DNA of 12,061 nucleotides from Burkholderiales bacterium (GTDB taxonomy: Bacteria; Pseudomonadota; Gammaproteobacteria; Burkholderiales; Burkholderiaceae), in the NCBI GenBank assembly GCA_947371645.1, contig CANBQJ010000105.1, positions 1 to 12,061 on the forward strand. The letters are read 5' to 3'. Position 1 is the stretch's first letter. Every line of letters begins with the position of its first letter. Positions 1 through 8,550 of this stretch are shown here, in pieces. Position numbers and translations under genes: made by a program. The notes below the pieces were generated by a model that saw only the letters and a list, made by a program, of their open reading frames with translations, was not told the DNA's origin and did no database searches.

Positions 1-68
1 GTCACAGGGGCCGGACTATCCCTGACGCAGACAAAATGTGAATAGAGTTCAATACGGACAGCGACTGC

Positions 69-72
69 GGAG
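69..72 (+). promoter_or_regulatory. Ribosome binding site GGAG for the diguanylate cyclase
   Basis: GGAG lies five bases before the GTG at 78. This supports the GTG start over the in-frame ATG at residue 33, which would fall inside the first membrane helix. No convincing sigma-70 promoter is visible in the 68 bases upstream, which are all the window shows. Confidence 0.45.
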
Positions 73-77
73 CCTGC

Positions 78-1193
78 GTGCCTCGCCCACAAGAACAACC
101 TCGATTTGACCCACACGAGCTCACCGCCGAGCGTGTCAGCCACCTCTACCGGCACCGCAAGTCTGCCTGGGTGATGCAGGCCGTCGGCGCGGGGCTGATG
201 GCACTGGTGCTCAGCACGGACACGCCCCTTTGGGCGTTGGCGTGGCTGGGCTGCTTTGCGTTGGCGCAAGGCATCCAGTGGATGGTTGGCCGCATGCGAG
301 CGAGCGAGGGCCGTTTGATCAATCCCATGTCCACCCTGTGGCCGCACCGGCTGGCTGCCCTCGCCGTGGGCAGCGTCTGGGGCCTGGCTGGTGCTGCCTT
401 GCCCCACATGACGCCCGAGCGTGGCGTCATGGTGCTGGTGCTGATCGTGGTGGCCGTGGTCATGGACCTCCCTCGACTGGCTGCCGTGCCCGATGTTTTT
501 CTTGCATTTGTTACAGGCGCCATGTTGCCCACAGCCACAGCTGCGGGCTTTTTGCCCCGCGAACAAGGCCACCTGGTCTGGGGCGTGGTCGTGCTGGTGT
601 CGCTGCTGCTGTGGGTGTCGTCGCGCTCCGTGGAGGCCGACCTGACGGACGTGCTGGTCAGGCGCCTGGACCTGGAGCGCATCGCCTGGGAAGACAAACT
701 GACTGGCCTGCCCAACCGCCGCCGCTTCGATTCCCACCTGGTGGACGAATGGCGGCGTGCGGCCAGGCTGGAAGTGCCGCTGACCATGCTGATGATCGAC
801 GTGGACCACTTCAAGCGCTTCAACGACAGCTACGGCCACGTGGCCGGCGATGCCTGCCTGACCATGGTGGGCAACGCTGTGAGCCGCTCTGTGCGGCGTT
901 CCGTGGACTTTGCCGCGCGCTACGCGGGCGAGGAATTTGCGGTGTTGTTGTTTCACACGACGCGTGCTGACGGCCTGCAGTTTGCCGAACGCCTTCGCAA
1001 GGCCGTGGCCGAGCTGGAGATCGAGCACGGCACCTCGGAGCACCGGGTGGTCACCATTTCCGTGGGTGGGGTGACGGTGGTGCCCGACGCCCAGGAGTCG
1101 CCAGAAGTGTTGATCAACCTGGCAGATGAGGCCCTCTACAACGCCAAGGCCGCCGGCCGCAACAAGGTGGTGTGGCACAGCAGGCTGGTGTAA
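78..1193 (+). CDS. Membrane-anchored diguanylate cyclase (GGDEF domain, AGEEF active site)
   Basis: The predicted product makes cyclic-di-GMP from two GTP at the inner membrane. The 371-residue protein starts with a short cytoplasmic segment, followed by about six hydrophobic segments (roughly 31-47, 51-70, 91-109, 116-130, 138-158 and 167-181) with no recognisable extracellular sensor. A GGDEF domain follows from about 200: DKLTGLPNRR (206-215), the metal/GTP-binding DVDHFKRFND (241-250) and the active-site loop AGEEF (283-287). AGEEF replaces the first glycine of the signature; known active cyclases include AGDEF/AGEEF variants, so activity is likely. An RxxD motif (RSVD, 274-277) lies exactly five residues before the loop, the spacing of the product-inhibition I-site. 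There is no EAL domain. The GTG start is supported by GGAG at 69-72. It ends 12 bases before a LexA box belonging to the next gene. The input signal cannot be told from the sequence. Confidence 0.9.
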   Translation: MPRPQEQPRFDPHELTAERVSHLYRHRKSAWVMQAVGAGLMALVLSTDTPLWALAWLGCFALAQGIQWMVGRMRASEGRLINPMSTLWPHRLAALAVGSVWGLAGAALPHMTPERGVMVLVLIVVAVVMDLPRLAAVPDVFLAFVTGAMLPTATAAGFLPREQGHLVWGVVVLVSLLLWVSSRSVEADLTDVLVRRLDLERIAWEDKLTGLPNRRRFDSHLVDEWRRAARLEVPLTMLMIDVDHFKRFNDSYGHVAGDACLTMVGNAVSRSVRRSVDFAARYAGEEFAVLLFHTTRADGLQFAERLRKAVAELEIEHGTSEHRVVTISVGGVTVVPDAQESPEVLINLADEALYNAKAAGRNKVVWHSRLV

Positions 1194-1205
1194 ATGGCTG
1201 AGATG

Positions 1206-1221
1206 CTGTATAAAAATACAG
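1206..1221. promoter_or_regulatory. LexA operator (SOS box), CTGT-N8-ACAG
   Basis: The sequence CTGTATAAAAATACAG is a full CTGT-N8-ACAG LexA site. Extended to 20 bases (1204-1223) it matches the enterobacterial consensus at 17 of 20 positions. Its left part contains TATAAA (1209-1214), a good -10 hexamer, so LexA bound here would block RNA polymerase. A -10 at this place predicts transcription starting near 1221, almost on the first ATG of the radical SAM gene at 1223. It lies just outside the diguanylate cyclase gene, whose stop ends at 1193. LexA of beta- and gammaproteobacteria recognises this motif; actual binding is inferred. Confidence 0.8.
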
Positions 1222-1222
1222 T

Positions 1223-2506
1223 ATGTCGCTCACCAAGCATTTTCAGCCTTTGCATGCAACCCATTCGGGTGATGTGGCCCTGCCGCTGGTGCCTGACGGC
1301 CGCCGTGTGCAGGCGCCGCTCAAGGGGCGAGGCACGGCCACGGTGCTGGCCCCTCGCTTTCAAGGCTGGCAGCGCAACCGGGAGCCGGATGGGTGGGGCG
1401 AGGTCACCACAGAAGAGATGGGCGGTCGCGCCGCTGCTGTAGCTGGGTGCGCTGCCGTCACTGCGGATGCGGTGCCGGCGCCGCCCAGGCCTGCCACGGT
1501 GCTGACGCTCCAGGACGCGCGCAGCATCATTTCTCGCAACGATTCGCCGGACGTGCCTTTTGAGCAGGCCATCAACGCCTACCGAGGCTGCGAGCACGGC
1601 TGCATCTACTGCTACGCCCGCCCTACGCACAGCTACCTCAACCTGTCTCCCGGGCTGGACTTCGAAACGCAGATCTTTGGCAAGGCCAACGCCGCAGCCT
1701 TGCTGCGCCGCGAGTTGTGCCGACCAGGCCATGTGCCCAGCCCCATCAACCTGGGTTCGGCAACCGACCCGTATCAACCGGTGGAGCGCGATGCGCGACT
1801 GACCCGGCAGGTGCTGGAGGTGCTGGACGCCTGCCGGCATCCCTTCACCATTGTCACCAAGTCTGCCCTGGTGCGGCGCGACATCGACATCCTGGCGCGG
1901 GCGGCCCAGCGTCGGCAGGTTCAGGTGATGTTGAGCATCACCACGCTGGACAACGAGTTGTCGCGGGTGCTGGAGCCTCGGGCATCGTCGGCATTGCGCC
2001 GGCTCCAGGCGGTGAGGGCGTTGGCCGACGCCGGCGTGCCGGTGGCCGTCAACGTGGCGCCCATCATCCCCTTCGTCAACGAGCCCGAGATCGAGGCCAT
2101 TGTGGGTGCGGCGGCCGCAGCGGGTGCCAGGGCTGTGCAGTTCACGGTGCTGCGCCTGCCCTGGGAGGTGCGCCCTTTGTTCGAGGAGTGGCTGGCTCAC
2201 CACCTGCCCCACAAGGCTGCCCGGGTGATGGCCCGCTTGCGCGACCTGGGTGATGGCGAGGTGTATTCGGCACAGTTCGGCGCCCGGATGAAGGGCAGAG
2301 GCCCATGGGCCGACCTCATTGCCCAGCGGGTGCGCAAGGCGGCTGCGCGAAACGGGCTGGTGAGGCCGCCATTGACGCTGGACTCGTCCTTGTTCGAGCC
2401 GCCTCTGGCCTGGCGGGCTGAGGTGGCGCAACGGGGCCGTCCTGCCGGGGCCACATCACCCGTGTCATCTGGACAGTTGCCTGTGCAGCCCGGCTTGTTT
2501 GACTGA
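1223..2506 (+). CDS. SOS-linked radical SAM protein, SplB-like / PA0069 family
   Basis: This is a radical S-adenosylmethionine enzyme of the group annotated as PA0069 family, related to spore photoproduct lyase (SplB, COG1533). The Fe-S cluster motif is Cx3Cx2C at C123, C127 and C130, within RGCEHGCIYCYARPTH. The N-terminal KGRG and DGW motifs (about 34-37 and 56-58) are also typical of this family. An alanine-rich linker (about 69-92) separates them from the TIM-barrel core. The substrate is not established; the SplB relationship and the LexA box at 1206-1221 point to a role in DNA damage. The start is uncertain: the ATG at 1223 sits one base after the LexA box and has no Shine-Dalgarno, so either the mRNA is leaderless or translation begins at a downstream GTG such as 1274 or 1289, all ahead of KGRG. 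The first-ATG product has 427 residues. The gene is convergent with the glycine-zipper gene, with 75 bases between stops. Confidence 0.88.
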   Translation: MSLTKHFQPLHATHSGDVALPLVPDGRRVQAPLKGRGTATVLAPRFQGWQRNREPDGWGEVTTEEMGGRAAAVAGCAAVTADAVPAPPRPATVLTLQDARSIISRNDSPDVPFEQAINAYRGCEHGCIYCYARPTHSYLNLSPGLDFETQIFGKANAAALLRRELCRPGHVPSPINLGSATDPYQPVERDARLTRQVLEVLDACRHPFTIVTKSALVRRDIDILARAAQRRQVQVMLSITTLDNELSRVLEPRASSALRRLQAVRALADAGVPVAVNVAPIIPFVNEPEIEAIVGAAAAAGARAVQFTVLRLPWEVRPLFEEWLAHHLPHKAARVMARLRDLGDGEVYSAQFGARMKGRGPWADLIAQRVRKAAARNGLVRPPLTLDSSLFEPPLAWRAEVAQRGRPAGATSPVSSGQLPVQPGLFD

Positions 2507-2564
2507 AGGTGTCCCAAGGGCCTTGGCGTGAGGCATGTGGACAGCCCCTGGAGTGCAAGATGCT

Positions 2565-2582
2565 GGGGCTGGGGCTGGGGCT
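2565..2582. repeat. Three tandem GGGGCT hexamers between convergent genes
   Basis: Three exact copies of GGGGCT run across the 3' junction of the radical SAM gene and the glycine-zipper gene, ending on the last base of the latter's stop codon. The first copy can pair with CAGCCCC at 2542-2548 (GGGGCTG, 7 base pairs, 16-base loop). No U-tract follows on either strand, so this is not a standard intrinsic terminator. Only three G4 runs are present, one short of a canonical G-quadruplex. Confidence 0.5.
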
Positions 2583-3259
2583 CAATTGTCCCAGCGGCGG
2601 CGGCGGCGCCCATCGTCAGGCGCGTAGTTGACCGGTGGCTGGCTCACATAGCCGCTGCTAACGGGCGCCTGCACCATGGGGGTCAAGGTGACTTGCAGGG
2701 GCAGGGTTGGGCCAGGTTCGGACACCGTTTGCGTGGTGTAGCGCTGGCCGGCGTACTCATAGGTCACGCTGTAGGCCACCACGCGGTTTTCATAGGCGGA
2801 TTGCTGTTCGCAGCGGCGAACCGTCTGCTGCTGGCCGCTGCGCCCATCGTTTTCGACGTGGTCGCCGACGATGGCGCCACCGATGATGCCGATGCCGGTG
2901 GTCAGTGCCCTGCCGGCACCCTTGCCGATGGCGTTGCCTGCAGCGCCACCGGCGATGGCGCCCAGCACCGCGCCGGCACCCGAAGACCGGGCGGGCGTTT
3001 CGTAGGTTTCGTCGTGGCAGACCTGCGTGGGCACGGCCACCTGGGCCACCACCGGGGTGCTGCTGACGACGCGCGCCTGGACGGTGGAGGTGACCACGCT
3101 GGGGGCGCCCAGCACGTCACCCACGCGCTGCGCCATGACCATGCCGCTGGCGCTCAGGGCCGCAGCGGCGAACAACGCGGAGGCCAGACGGGTGCGGCGG
3201 GAGGGGGCGTCTTGTGAAGTGACGGTGCTGGCGGGTGAGGTGAGGGCGGTGTGGCGCAT
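2582..3259 (-). CDS. Exported glycine-zipper 2TM-domain protein
   Basis: This is a predicted cell-envelope protein of 225 residues. The N-terminus has a basic region (RRTR, 21-24) and a hydrophobic stretch (about 26-42) ending in a plausible signal peptidase site near VMA-Q (41-44). I see no lipobox cysteine. Residues about 94-133 form a glycine zipper with regularly spaced GxxxG-type glycines (GAVLGAIAGGAAGNAIGKG and on to GIIGGAIVGD), as in the Rick_17kDa_Anti / glycine-zipper 2TM family of envelope proteins. Two cysteines (C81 and C150) flank the zipper and could form a disulfide if exported. The C-terminus is Pro/Arg-rich (GRRRRRW). The start at 3259 is chosen because AGGAG lies six bases upstream and the signal peptide then begins directly; the frame stays open up to 3466, but that extension has no signal-peptide logic and runs into the argG promoter region. 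Exact function is unknown; relatives are linked to envelope integrity. Confidence 0.82.
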   Translation of the reverse strand: MRHTALTSPASTVTSQDAPSRRTRLASALFAAAALSASGMVMAQRVGDVLGAPSVVTSTVQARVVSSTPVVAQVAVPTQVCHDETYETPARSSGAGAVLGAIAGGAAGNAIGKGAGRALTTGIGIIGGAIVGDHVENDGRSGQQQTVRRCEQQSAYENRVVAYSVTYEYAGQRYTTQTVSEPGPTLPLQVTLTPMVQAPVSSGYVSQPPVNYAPDDGRRRRRWDN

Positions 3260-3265
3260 GGTGAA

Positions 3266-3270
3266 CTCCT
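3266..3270 (-). promoter_or_regulatory. Ribosome binding site AGGAG for the glycine-zipper gene
   Basis: Read on the minus strand, AGGAG stands six bases before the ATG at 3259. It fixes this start over the longer open frame reaching 3466. Confidence 0.65.
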
Positions 3271-3413
3271 GGAGCGGCGACGGGTGCACAGTGCAAACGC
3301 CGGGCTGTCCTGATGGATTCAACGCCAGTCTGACGTGGCTGGCTGACAGGGCATTGCGTTCACGCAGGTAAACCTTCGTGAATTCAGTCGCCGAATGCGG
3401 GCACCTGACTGGT

Positions 3414-3444
3414 TTGCGTGCGTCACCCAGGCAGCGTTTAAAAT
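3414..3444 (+). promoter_or_regulatory. Candidate sigma-70 promoter for argG
   Basis: TAAAAT (3439-3444) matches the -10 consensus at five of six positions. A weak TTGCGT (3414-3419) lies upstream with a 19-base spacer, which is long. Transcription would start near 3451, giving a leader of about 25 bases before the ATG at 3476. The rest of the 216-base divergent interval (3260-3475) holds an 11-base palindrome (TGCAC-A-GTGCA, 3285-3295) on the glycine-zipper side and no recognisable ARG box. Confidence 0.4.
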
Positions 3445-3475
3445 CGAAGTTTCGTCCATCAAACAACTCAGCAAC

Positions 3476-4915
<1,440 letters not shown>

Positions 4916-4937
4916 TTCACCTCACCAGACAAGCATC

Positions 4938-5261
4938 ATGAGCACCATCACCACCACGCTCGCTGGCAACGTCGCCACGCAAGCCAATGTCTACTTCGAG
5001 GGCAAGTGCGTCTCGCACACCGTGACCCTGGCCGACGGCACCCGCAAGTCGGTTGGCGTCATCGTGCCGGCCACGCTGACCTTCAACACCGGCACCCCGG
5101 AGATCATGGAAACGGTCGCTGGCCGTTGCAGCATCAAGCTCAAGGGCGAGACCGACTGGAAGAGCTACGGCCCGGGCGAAAGCTATCCGGTGCCGGGCAA
5201 TTCGTCTTTCGAGATCAAGGTGGAAGGCGAGCCCTACCACTACATCTGCCACTTCGGCTGA
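4938..5261 (+). CDS. ppnP: Pyrimidine/purine nucleoside phosphorylase PpnP (YaiE/DUF1255)
   Basis: PpnP is a small cupin-like phosphorylase that cleaves a broad range of nucleosides with phosphate to the free base and ribose 1-phosphate, in the nucleoside salvage pathway. The 107-residue length and conserved features fit the family: VYFEGKCVSHTV (18-29), VGVIVPATLTF, and the C-terminal half with W.SYGPGESYPVPGNSSFEIKV and YHYICHFG at the end. It starts 22 bases after the argG stop with no promoter between, and the terminator at 5317-5345 follows, so it is probably cotranscribed with argG. No clear Shine-Dalgarno precedes the ATG. No oddities are visible. Confidence 0.93.
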   Translation: MSTITTTLAGNVATQANVYFEGKCVSHTVTLADGTRKSVGVIVPATLTFNTGTPEIMETVAGRCSIKLKGETDWKSYGPGESYPVPGNSSFEIKVEGEPYHYICHFG

Positions 5262-5316
5262 TGGGCGGCACCGGGCCGATCAGGGCACACCTGCTCCGCT
5301 TCAAGGGCCCCTGAAC

Positions 5317-5345
5317 AAACCGCTGGCGACAGCGGTTTTTCTTTT
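5317..5345 (+). terminator. Intrinsic terminator after argG-ppnP
   Basis: A perfect 8-base-pair stem (AAACCGCT at 5317-5324 and AGCGGTTT at 5331-5338) encloses a 6-base loop and runs into TTTTTCTTTT (5336-5345). It lies 55 bases after the ppnP stop. The rest of the 226-base gap up to 5488 shows only weak promoter-like sequence for the two-component operon. Confidence 0.88.
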
Positions 5346-5487
5346 GGGGATGGACGCTGAGCCCGGATGGCCTGAGCGGGCCAATGTTTCCGCTGGGTGA
5401 AGTCCGGTGAATTTCATGGACATCTTTCCACAAGCGGTGGTCAGGTCGATATCCTGCGGTGATGTGCTCCTTCACCCTTGATCAGCC

Positions 5488-6189
5488 GTGATCCATTGCC
5501 TGTTGGTCGAAGACGATGCGGAGATCCGCAACCTGGTTGCCGCCTACCTGGGCAGCTATGGCATGAACGTGACGGCCGTGGCCACCGCTGCCGACATGCG
5601 GCGTGCACTCAAGCCCGGTGGGGTGGACGTGATCTTGCTGGACCTCATGCTGCCCGACGCCAATGGTCTGGACGTGTGCCGTCAGTTGCGTGCCGATGTG
5701 CAGTTGCCCATCATCATGCTGACCGCGCAAGGTGACCCGGTCAGTCGTGTGATCGGCCTGGAGATGGGCGCGGACGACTACCTGGGCAAGCCATTCGAGC
5801 CGCGGGAGCTCGTGGCCCGCATCCATGCGGTGATGCGGCGCACCGCTCCTCGCGGTACCGAAGGTGGCGAAGGCGCGGTGGCGCGCTTCCGTGGGTGGAC
5901 ATTCCACCGCGTGAAGCGCCAGCTGATCGCGCCAGACCAGACCATGGTGGCGCTGTCCGGTGCCGAGTTCCGATTGTTGTCCGTGCTGGTGGATCACGCC
6001 GGCCAGGTGCTGTCTCGTGAGCGCCTGCTGGACTTGACGCGGACACCTGGGGTGCAAGCCAGCGACCGCAGCGTGGACCTGGCCGTCTCGCGCCTGCGTC
6101 AGAAGCTGCGCGACGCCGGTCAAGGCAATGACCTGATCCGCACCATGCGCGGCGAGGGCTACATCTTCGCGGCGGCATCGGGCCTGTGA
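5488..6189 (+). CDS. OmpR-family two-component response regulator
   Basis: This 233-residue DNA-binding regulator is activated by phosphorylation from the kinase encoded next to it. The receiver domain (about 2-118) has the acidic pocket E8-D9-D10, phosphoacceptor D52 (in LLDLMLPDANG), switch threonine T79 and lysine K101 in GADDYLGKPF (94-103). A winged-helix domain (about 130-230) follows, with SGAEFRLLSVLVDHAGQVLSRERLLD and DRSVDLAVSRLRQKL, ending in TMRGEGYIFA, all typical of the OmpR/PhoB class. The PFEPRELVARIHAVMRR stretch is closest to OmpR itself. It begins with GTG at 5488 without a visible Shine-Dalgarno; no better in-frame start is seen. The stop codon shares a base with the start of the kinase gene, indicating translational coupling. 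The regulon cannot be read from the window. Confidence 0.94.
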   Translation: MIHCLLVEDDAEIRNLVAAYLGSYGMNVTAVATAADMRRALKPGGVDVILLDLMLPDANGLDVCRQLRADVQLPIIMLTAQGDPVSRVIGLEMGADDYLGKPFEPRELVARIHAVMRRTAPRGTEGGEGAVARFRGWTFHRVKRQLIAPDQTMVALSGAEFRLLSVLVDHAGQVLSRERLLDLTRTPGVQASDRSVDLAVSRLRQKLRDAGQGNDLIRTMRGEGYIFAAASGL

Positions 6190-7439
6190 TGCGCTGGCAG
6201 CGAGCGTGTCAACCGTGGGTGCGAGCCATCGGGCGTTGGCGCCAGGACACCATCAGCAAGCGCCTTTTTTTGCTGTTGTGGGTGACGCTGGTGTTCAGCC
6301 ATGTGCTGGTGGTGGCGTTTTTGCTGCCTGAAGCGGGGTTTGCGAGGCCTGGGTCGCCTCCTGGCAACGGTCCGGCGGGCGTCATCCAGCGGCTGGTCTT
6401 GCCGCCTTTCCTGCCCCCCTTCCTGCCGCCCCATGCCTTGGGCGGGCGGCCGCCGGATCACCCGCTGGGAGTGGGCCCGCCGCCAGGGTGGGCGCCATGG
6501 CCTGATGGGCCAGACCCGCGAGGTGGGCATCGCGGCCCAGGCATCAGCCTCTCGCTGGACTATGGTGCCCGCGCGCTGGTCCTGGGCCTGGGCGCCTGGC
6601 TGGGTGCGCGCTGGCTGACGGCACCCATGCGCAAGCTGGCGATGGCTTCCCGATCGCTGAGCCGGGCCATCACCCGCCGTGGCGAGTTGCCGCTGATGGA
6701 CGAGCGCAGCGGCCCCGTGGAGGTGCGGCAGACGGCAGAGGTGTTCAACAACATGGCGCGCCACCTGCATGAGCAGTTCGAGCAACGCAGCCTGATGATG
6801 GCGTCGGTGTCGCACGACCTGCGCACCCCGCTGACCCGCCTGCGCATGCGCCTGGAGCGCCTGCAGCCCGACCCCGAAGTGGCCCGCTGCGTCGCCGATG
6901 TGCAGGACATCAACGCCATGATCGACGCGGTGCTGGACGCCATGAACGAAGAGCGCCGACACGAGGCACCGGCCCTGGTGGACGTGCTGTCGCTGGCGCA
7001 GGCCATGGCCGATGACCTGCAGGAAGCCGGCCTGCCGGTGAGTGCCCATGGGGATCCGGCCACGGTGCGTGTGCCACCTGTGGGCTTGCGCCGCGTGCTG
7101 GACAACCTGGTGGGCAATGCGCTTCGCTATGGGCGGTCGGCCGACATCGCTGTGAAACAGGTGCCGGCGTCTGCGGCCGGCCAGGGCAGCAAGGGCGGCA
7201 CGGTGCAAGTCACCGTTGACGACCTGGGGCCGGGCATCCCGCCTGAGCTGCTGGACGCCGTGTTCAAGCCCTTCTACAAGGTCGACAGCTCGCGGGCCCG
7301 TGCCTCGGGCGAACAAGGTGGCTCGGGCCTGGGGCTGTACATCGCGCGTGAACTGGTCGAGCGTGGCGGGGGGCAGATCAGCTTGGCCAACCGGCCTGAA
7401 GGTGGCTTGCGGGCCACCGTGACCTACCCGGCGGCCTGA
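6189..7439 (+). CDS. EnvZ-like sensor histidine kinase with Pro/Gly/His-rich periplasmic loop
   Basis: This inner-membrane kinase of about 416 residues is the partner of the preceding regulator. The first membrane helix is about 26-46. A predicted periplasmic loop follows (about 47-120), very rich in proline, glycine and histidine, with a PPFLPPFLPPH repeat at 72-82. The second helix is about 123-145, then HAMP (about 137-195). The HisKA dimerisation helix carries phosphoacceptor H209 in SVSHDLRTPLTRLR (206-219), as in EnvZ. The ATPase domain shows the N box (DNLVGNALRYG), G1 box (DDLGPGIP), a KPFY F-box and G2 box (GSGLGLYIARELV). The ATG at 6189 overlaps the regulator's TGA by one base; GTG at 6186, one codon earlier, is an equally possible start. 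The loop does not resemble a folded sensor domain I know. The gene is convergent with murB, with 33 bases between the stops. Confidence 0.93.
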   Translation: MRWQRACQPWVRAIGRWRQDTISKRLFLLLWVTLVFSHVLVVAFLLPEAGFARPGSPPGNGPAGVIQRLVLPPFLPPFLPPHALGGRPPDHPLGVGPPPGWAPWPDGPDPRGGHRGPGISLSLDYGARALVLGLGAWLGARWLTAPMRKLAMASRSLSRAITRRGELPLMDERSGPVEVRQTAEVFNNMARHLHEQFEQRSLMMASVSHDLRTPLTRLRMRLERLQPDPEVARCVADVQDINAMIDAVLDAMNEERRHEAPALVDVLSLAQAMADDLQEAGLPVSAHGDPATVRVPPVGLRRVLDNLVGNALRYGRSADIAVKQVPASAAGQGSKGGTVQVTVDDLGPGIPPELLDAVFKPFYKVDSSRARASGEQGGSGLGLYIARELVERGGGQISLANRPEGGLRATVTYPAA

Positions 7440-7472
7440 GTGTCGCCGCAGGGATGTGGGGCAGGCTGGGGA

Positions 7473-8525
7473 TCAGACCACCACGGGCTCCGGCTCCAGC
7501 CGGATGCCGAAACGCCCGTAGACGCTTTCCTGGATCGCCCGGGCCAGGGTGACCACCTCGGCGCCGCTGGCCCCACCGCGGTTGACCAGCACCAGGGCCT
7601 GACGTTCGTAGACACCGGCGCGGCCGATGCTCTTGCCCTTCCACCCGCAGGCGTCGATCATCCAGCCGGCGGCCAGTTTGAAGCTGCCGTCGTCCAGCGG
7701 GTAGTGCACGACTTCCGGGTCGCGGCCGATGATGTCGCGGCACTGCTCGGGCGTCACCACCGGGTTCTTGAAGAAGCTGCCGGCGTTGCCGATCACCGCC
7801 GGGTCGGGCAGCTTGGCGCGGCGGATGTCGATCACCCATTGCGCGATCTGCTCGGCGCTGGGCCGGATGTTGGCCGTCTCGGCGATCTTGCGTTCCAGCT
7901 CCATGTAGCCCAGCACGGGCACCCAGGGGCGTGGCAGGCGCAGGCGCACCCGGGTGATGACGCTTTTTCCCGCCAGCGCGCCTTTGAAGACGCTGTCGCG
8001 GTAGCCAAAGCGGCACTGGGCGGCGTCCAGCGTGACGGTGCGCCCGGTGATGAGGTCGACGGCATCCAGCGACTCGAAGCGGTCTTTTAGCTCCACACCA
8101 TAGGCGCCGATGTTTTGCACCGGTGCGGCGCCCACGGTGCCCGGGATGAGTGCCATGTTCTCCAGCCCGGGCAGGCCTTGGGCCAGGCACCACATCACGG
8201 TGTCGTGCCAGGTCTCGCCGGCGCCCACTTCCACAATCCAGGCGTCGTCGCGGGTCTCCAGCAGACGCAGGCCCTTGATTTCGAGCTTGAGCACGCAACG
8301 GTCCATGTCGTGCGTGAACACCAGGTTGCTGCCGCCGCCCAGGATGAATTTGGGCGCGAGGCCCAGACTCGGGTCGTTCACCACCCGGCGCAGGTCGGAT
8401 TCAGAATGGATGCGCACCAGCGTTTGGGCAATGCAAGGCAGCCCAAACGTGTTGAAAGCACGCAGGCTGGCGCCGTGTGCCACATCAAGTGGAGGCAGGG
8501 GGGCGGCGGCCAGGGGAACATGCAT
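7473..8525 (-). CDS. murB: UDP-N-acetylenolpyruvoylglucosamine reductase MurB
   Basis: MurB reduces UDP-GlcNAc-enolpyruvate to UDP-MurNAc with NADPH through FAD, the second committed step of peptidoglycan precursor synthesis, in the cytoplasm. The 350-residue protein is a type I (E. coli-like) MurB. It shows NTFGLPCIA (25-33), the FAD-binding [10 protein letters not shown] (61-70), [20 protein letters not shown] (126-145), FGYRDSVFK with the substrate-binding arginine R176 (173-181), [12 protein letters not shown] with proton-donor serine S250 (246-257), KLAAGWMID and [15 protein letters not shown]. It ends in the LEPE motif that supplies the catalytic glutamate. The ATG at 8525 is chosen because the family's N-terminus begins here; the open frame continues to 8951 but runs antisense through yajQ. 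No Shine-Dalgarno is visible, and AT-rich sequence lies just before the ATG. It is divergent from yajQ with 31 bases between the starts. Confidence 0.96.
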   Translation of the reverse strand: MHVPLAAAPLPPLDVAHGASLRAFNTFGLPCIAQTLVRIHSESDLRRVVNDPSLGLAPKFILGGGSNLVFTHDMDRCVLKLEIKGLRLLETRDDAWIVEVGAGETWHDTVMWCLAQGLPGLENMALIPGTVGAAPVQNIGAYGVELKDRFESLDAVDLITGRTVTLDAAQCRFGYRDSVFKGALAGKSVITRVRLRLPRPWVPVLGYMELERKIAETANIRPSAEQIAQWVIDIRRAKLPDPAVIGNAGSFFKNPVVTPEQCRDIIGRDPEVVHYPLDDGSFKLAAGWMIDACGWKGKSIGRAGVYERQALVLVNRGGASGAEVVTLARAIQESVYGRFGIRLEPEPVVV

Positions 8526-8543
8526 GGCAGAATTTTCGCAGAC

Positions 8544-8550
8544 AAAGGAG
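8544..8550 (+). promoter_or_regulatory. Ribosome binding site AAAGGAG for yajQ
   Basis: A near-perfect Shine-Dalgarno, AAAGGAG, sits six bases before the ATG at 8557. It decides this start over the longer frame open from 8110, which overlaps murB. It is the strongest RBS in the window and lies within the 31-base gap between yajQ and the divergent murB. Confidence 0.8.

Noticed and set aside
1136..2431. A 431-codon open frame on the minus strand across the radical SAM gene.
   Set aside because: Arg/His/Gln-rich composition without any motif; it crosses the end of one real gene and most of another. A shadow of codon bias.
2513..2527. CCAAGG-G-CCTTGG palindrome after the radical SAM gene as a terminator.
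   Set aside because: A one-base centre cannot form a hairpin loop without losing most of the stem, and no T-tract follows.
2565..2580. G-quadruplex at the GGGGCT repeats.
   Set aside because: Only three G4 runs are present; the next G-rich stretch is broken and interrupted, so the canonical pattern is not met.
3379..3386. TGAATTCA palindrome upstream of argG as an ArgR box.
   Set aside because: ARG boxes need TGAAT and ATTCA half-sites separated by about four A/T bases; here the halves overlap and the rest of the 18-base site is missing.
3395..3475. A longer argG start at the ATG at 3395.
   Set aside because: The -10 element TAAAAT (3439-3444) lies downstream of it, and the extra residues show no family features.
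6159..7316. A 385-codon minus-strand frame opposite the sensor kinase.
   Set aside because: The plus strand shows every kinase motif in order; the antisense product has no domain features.
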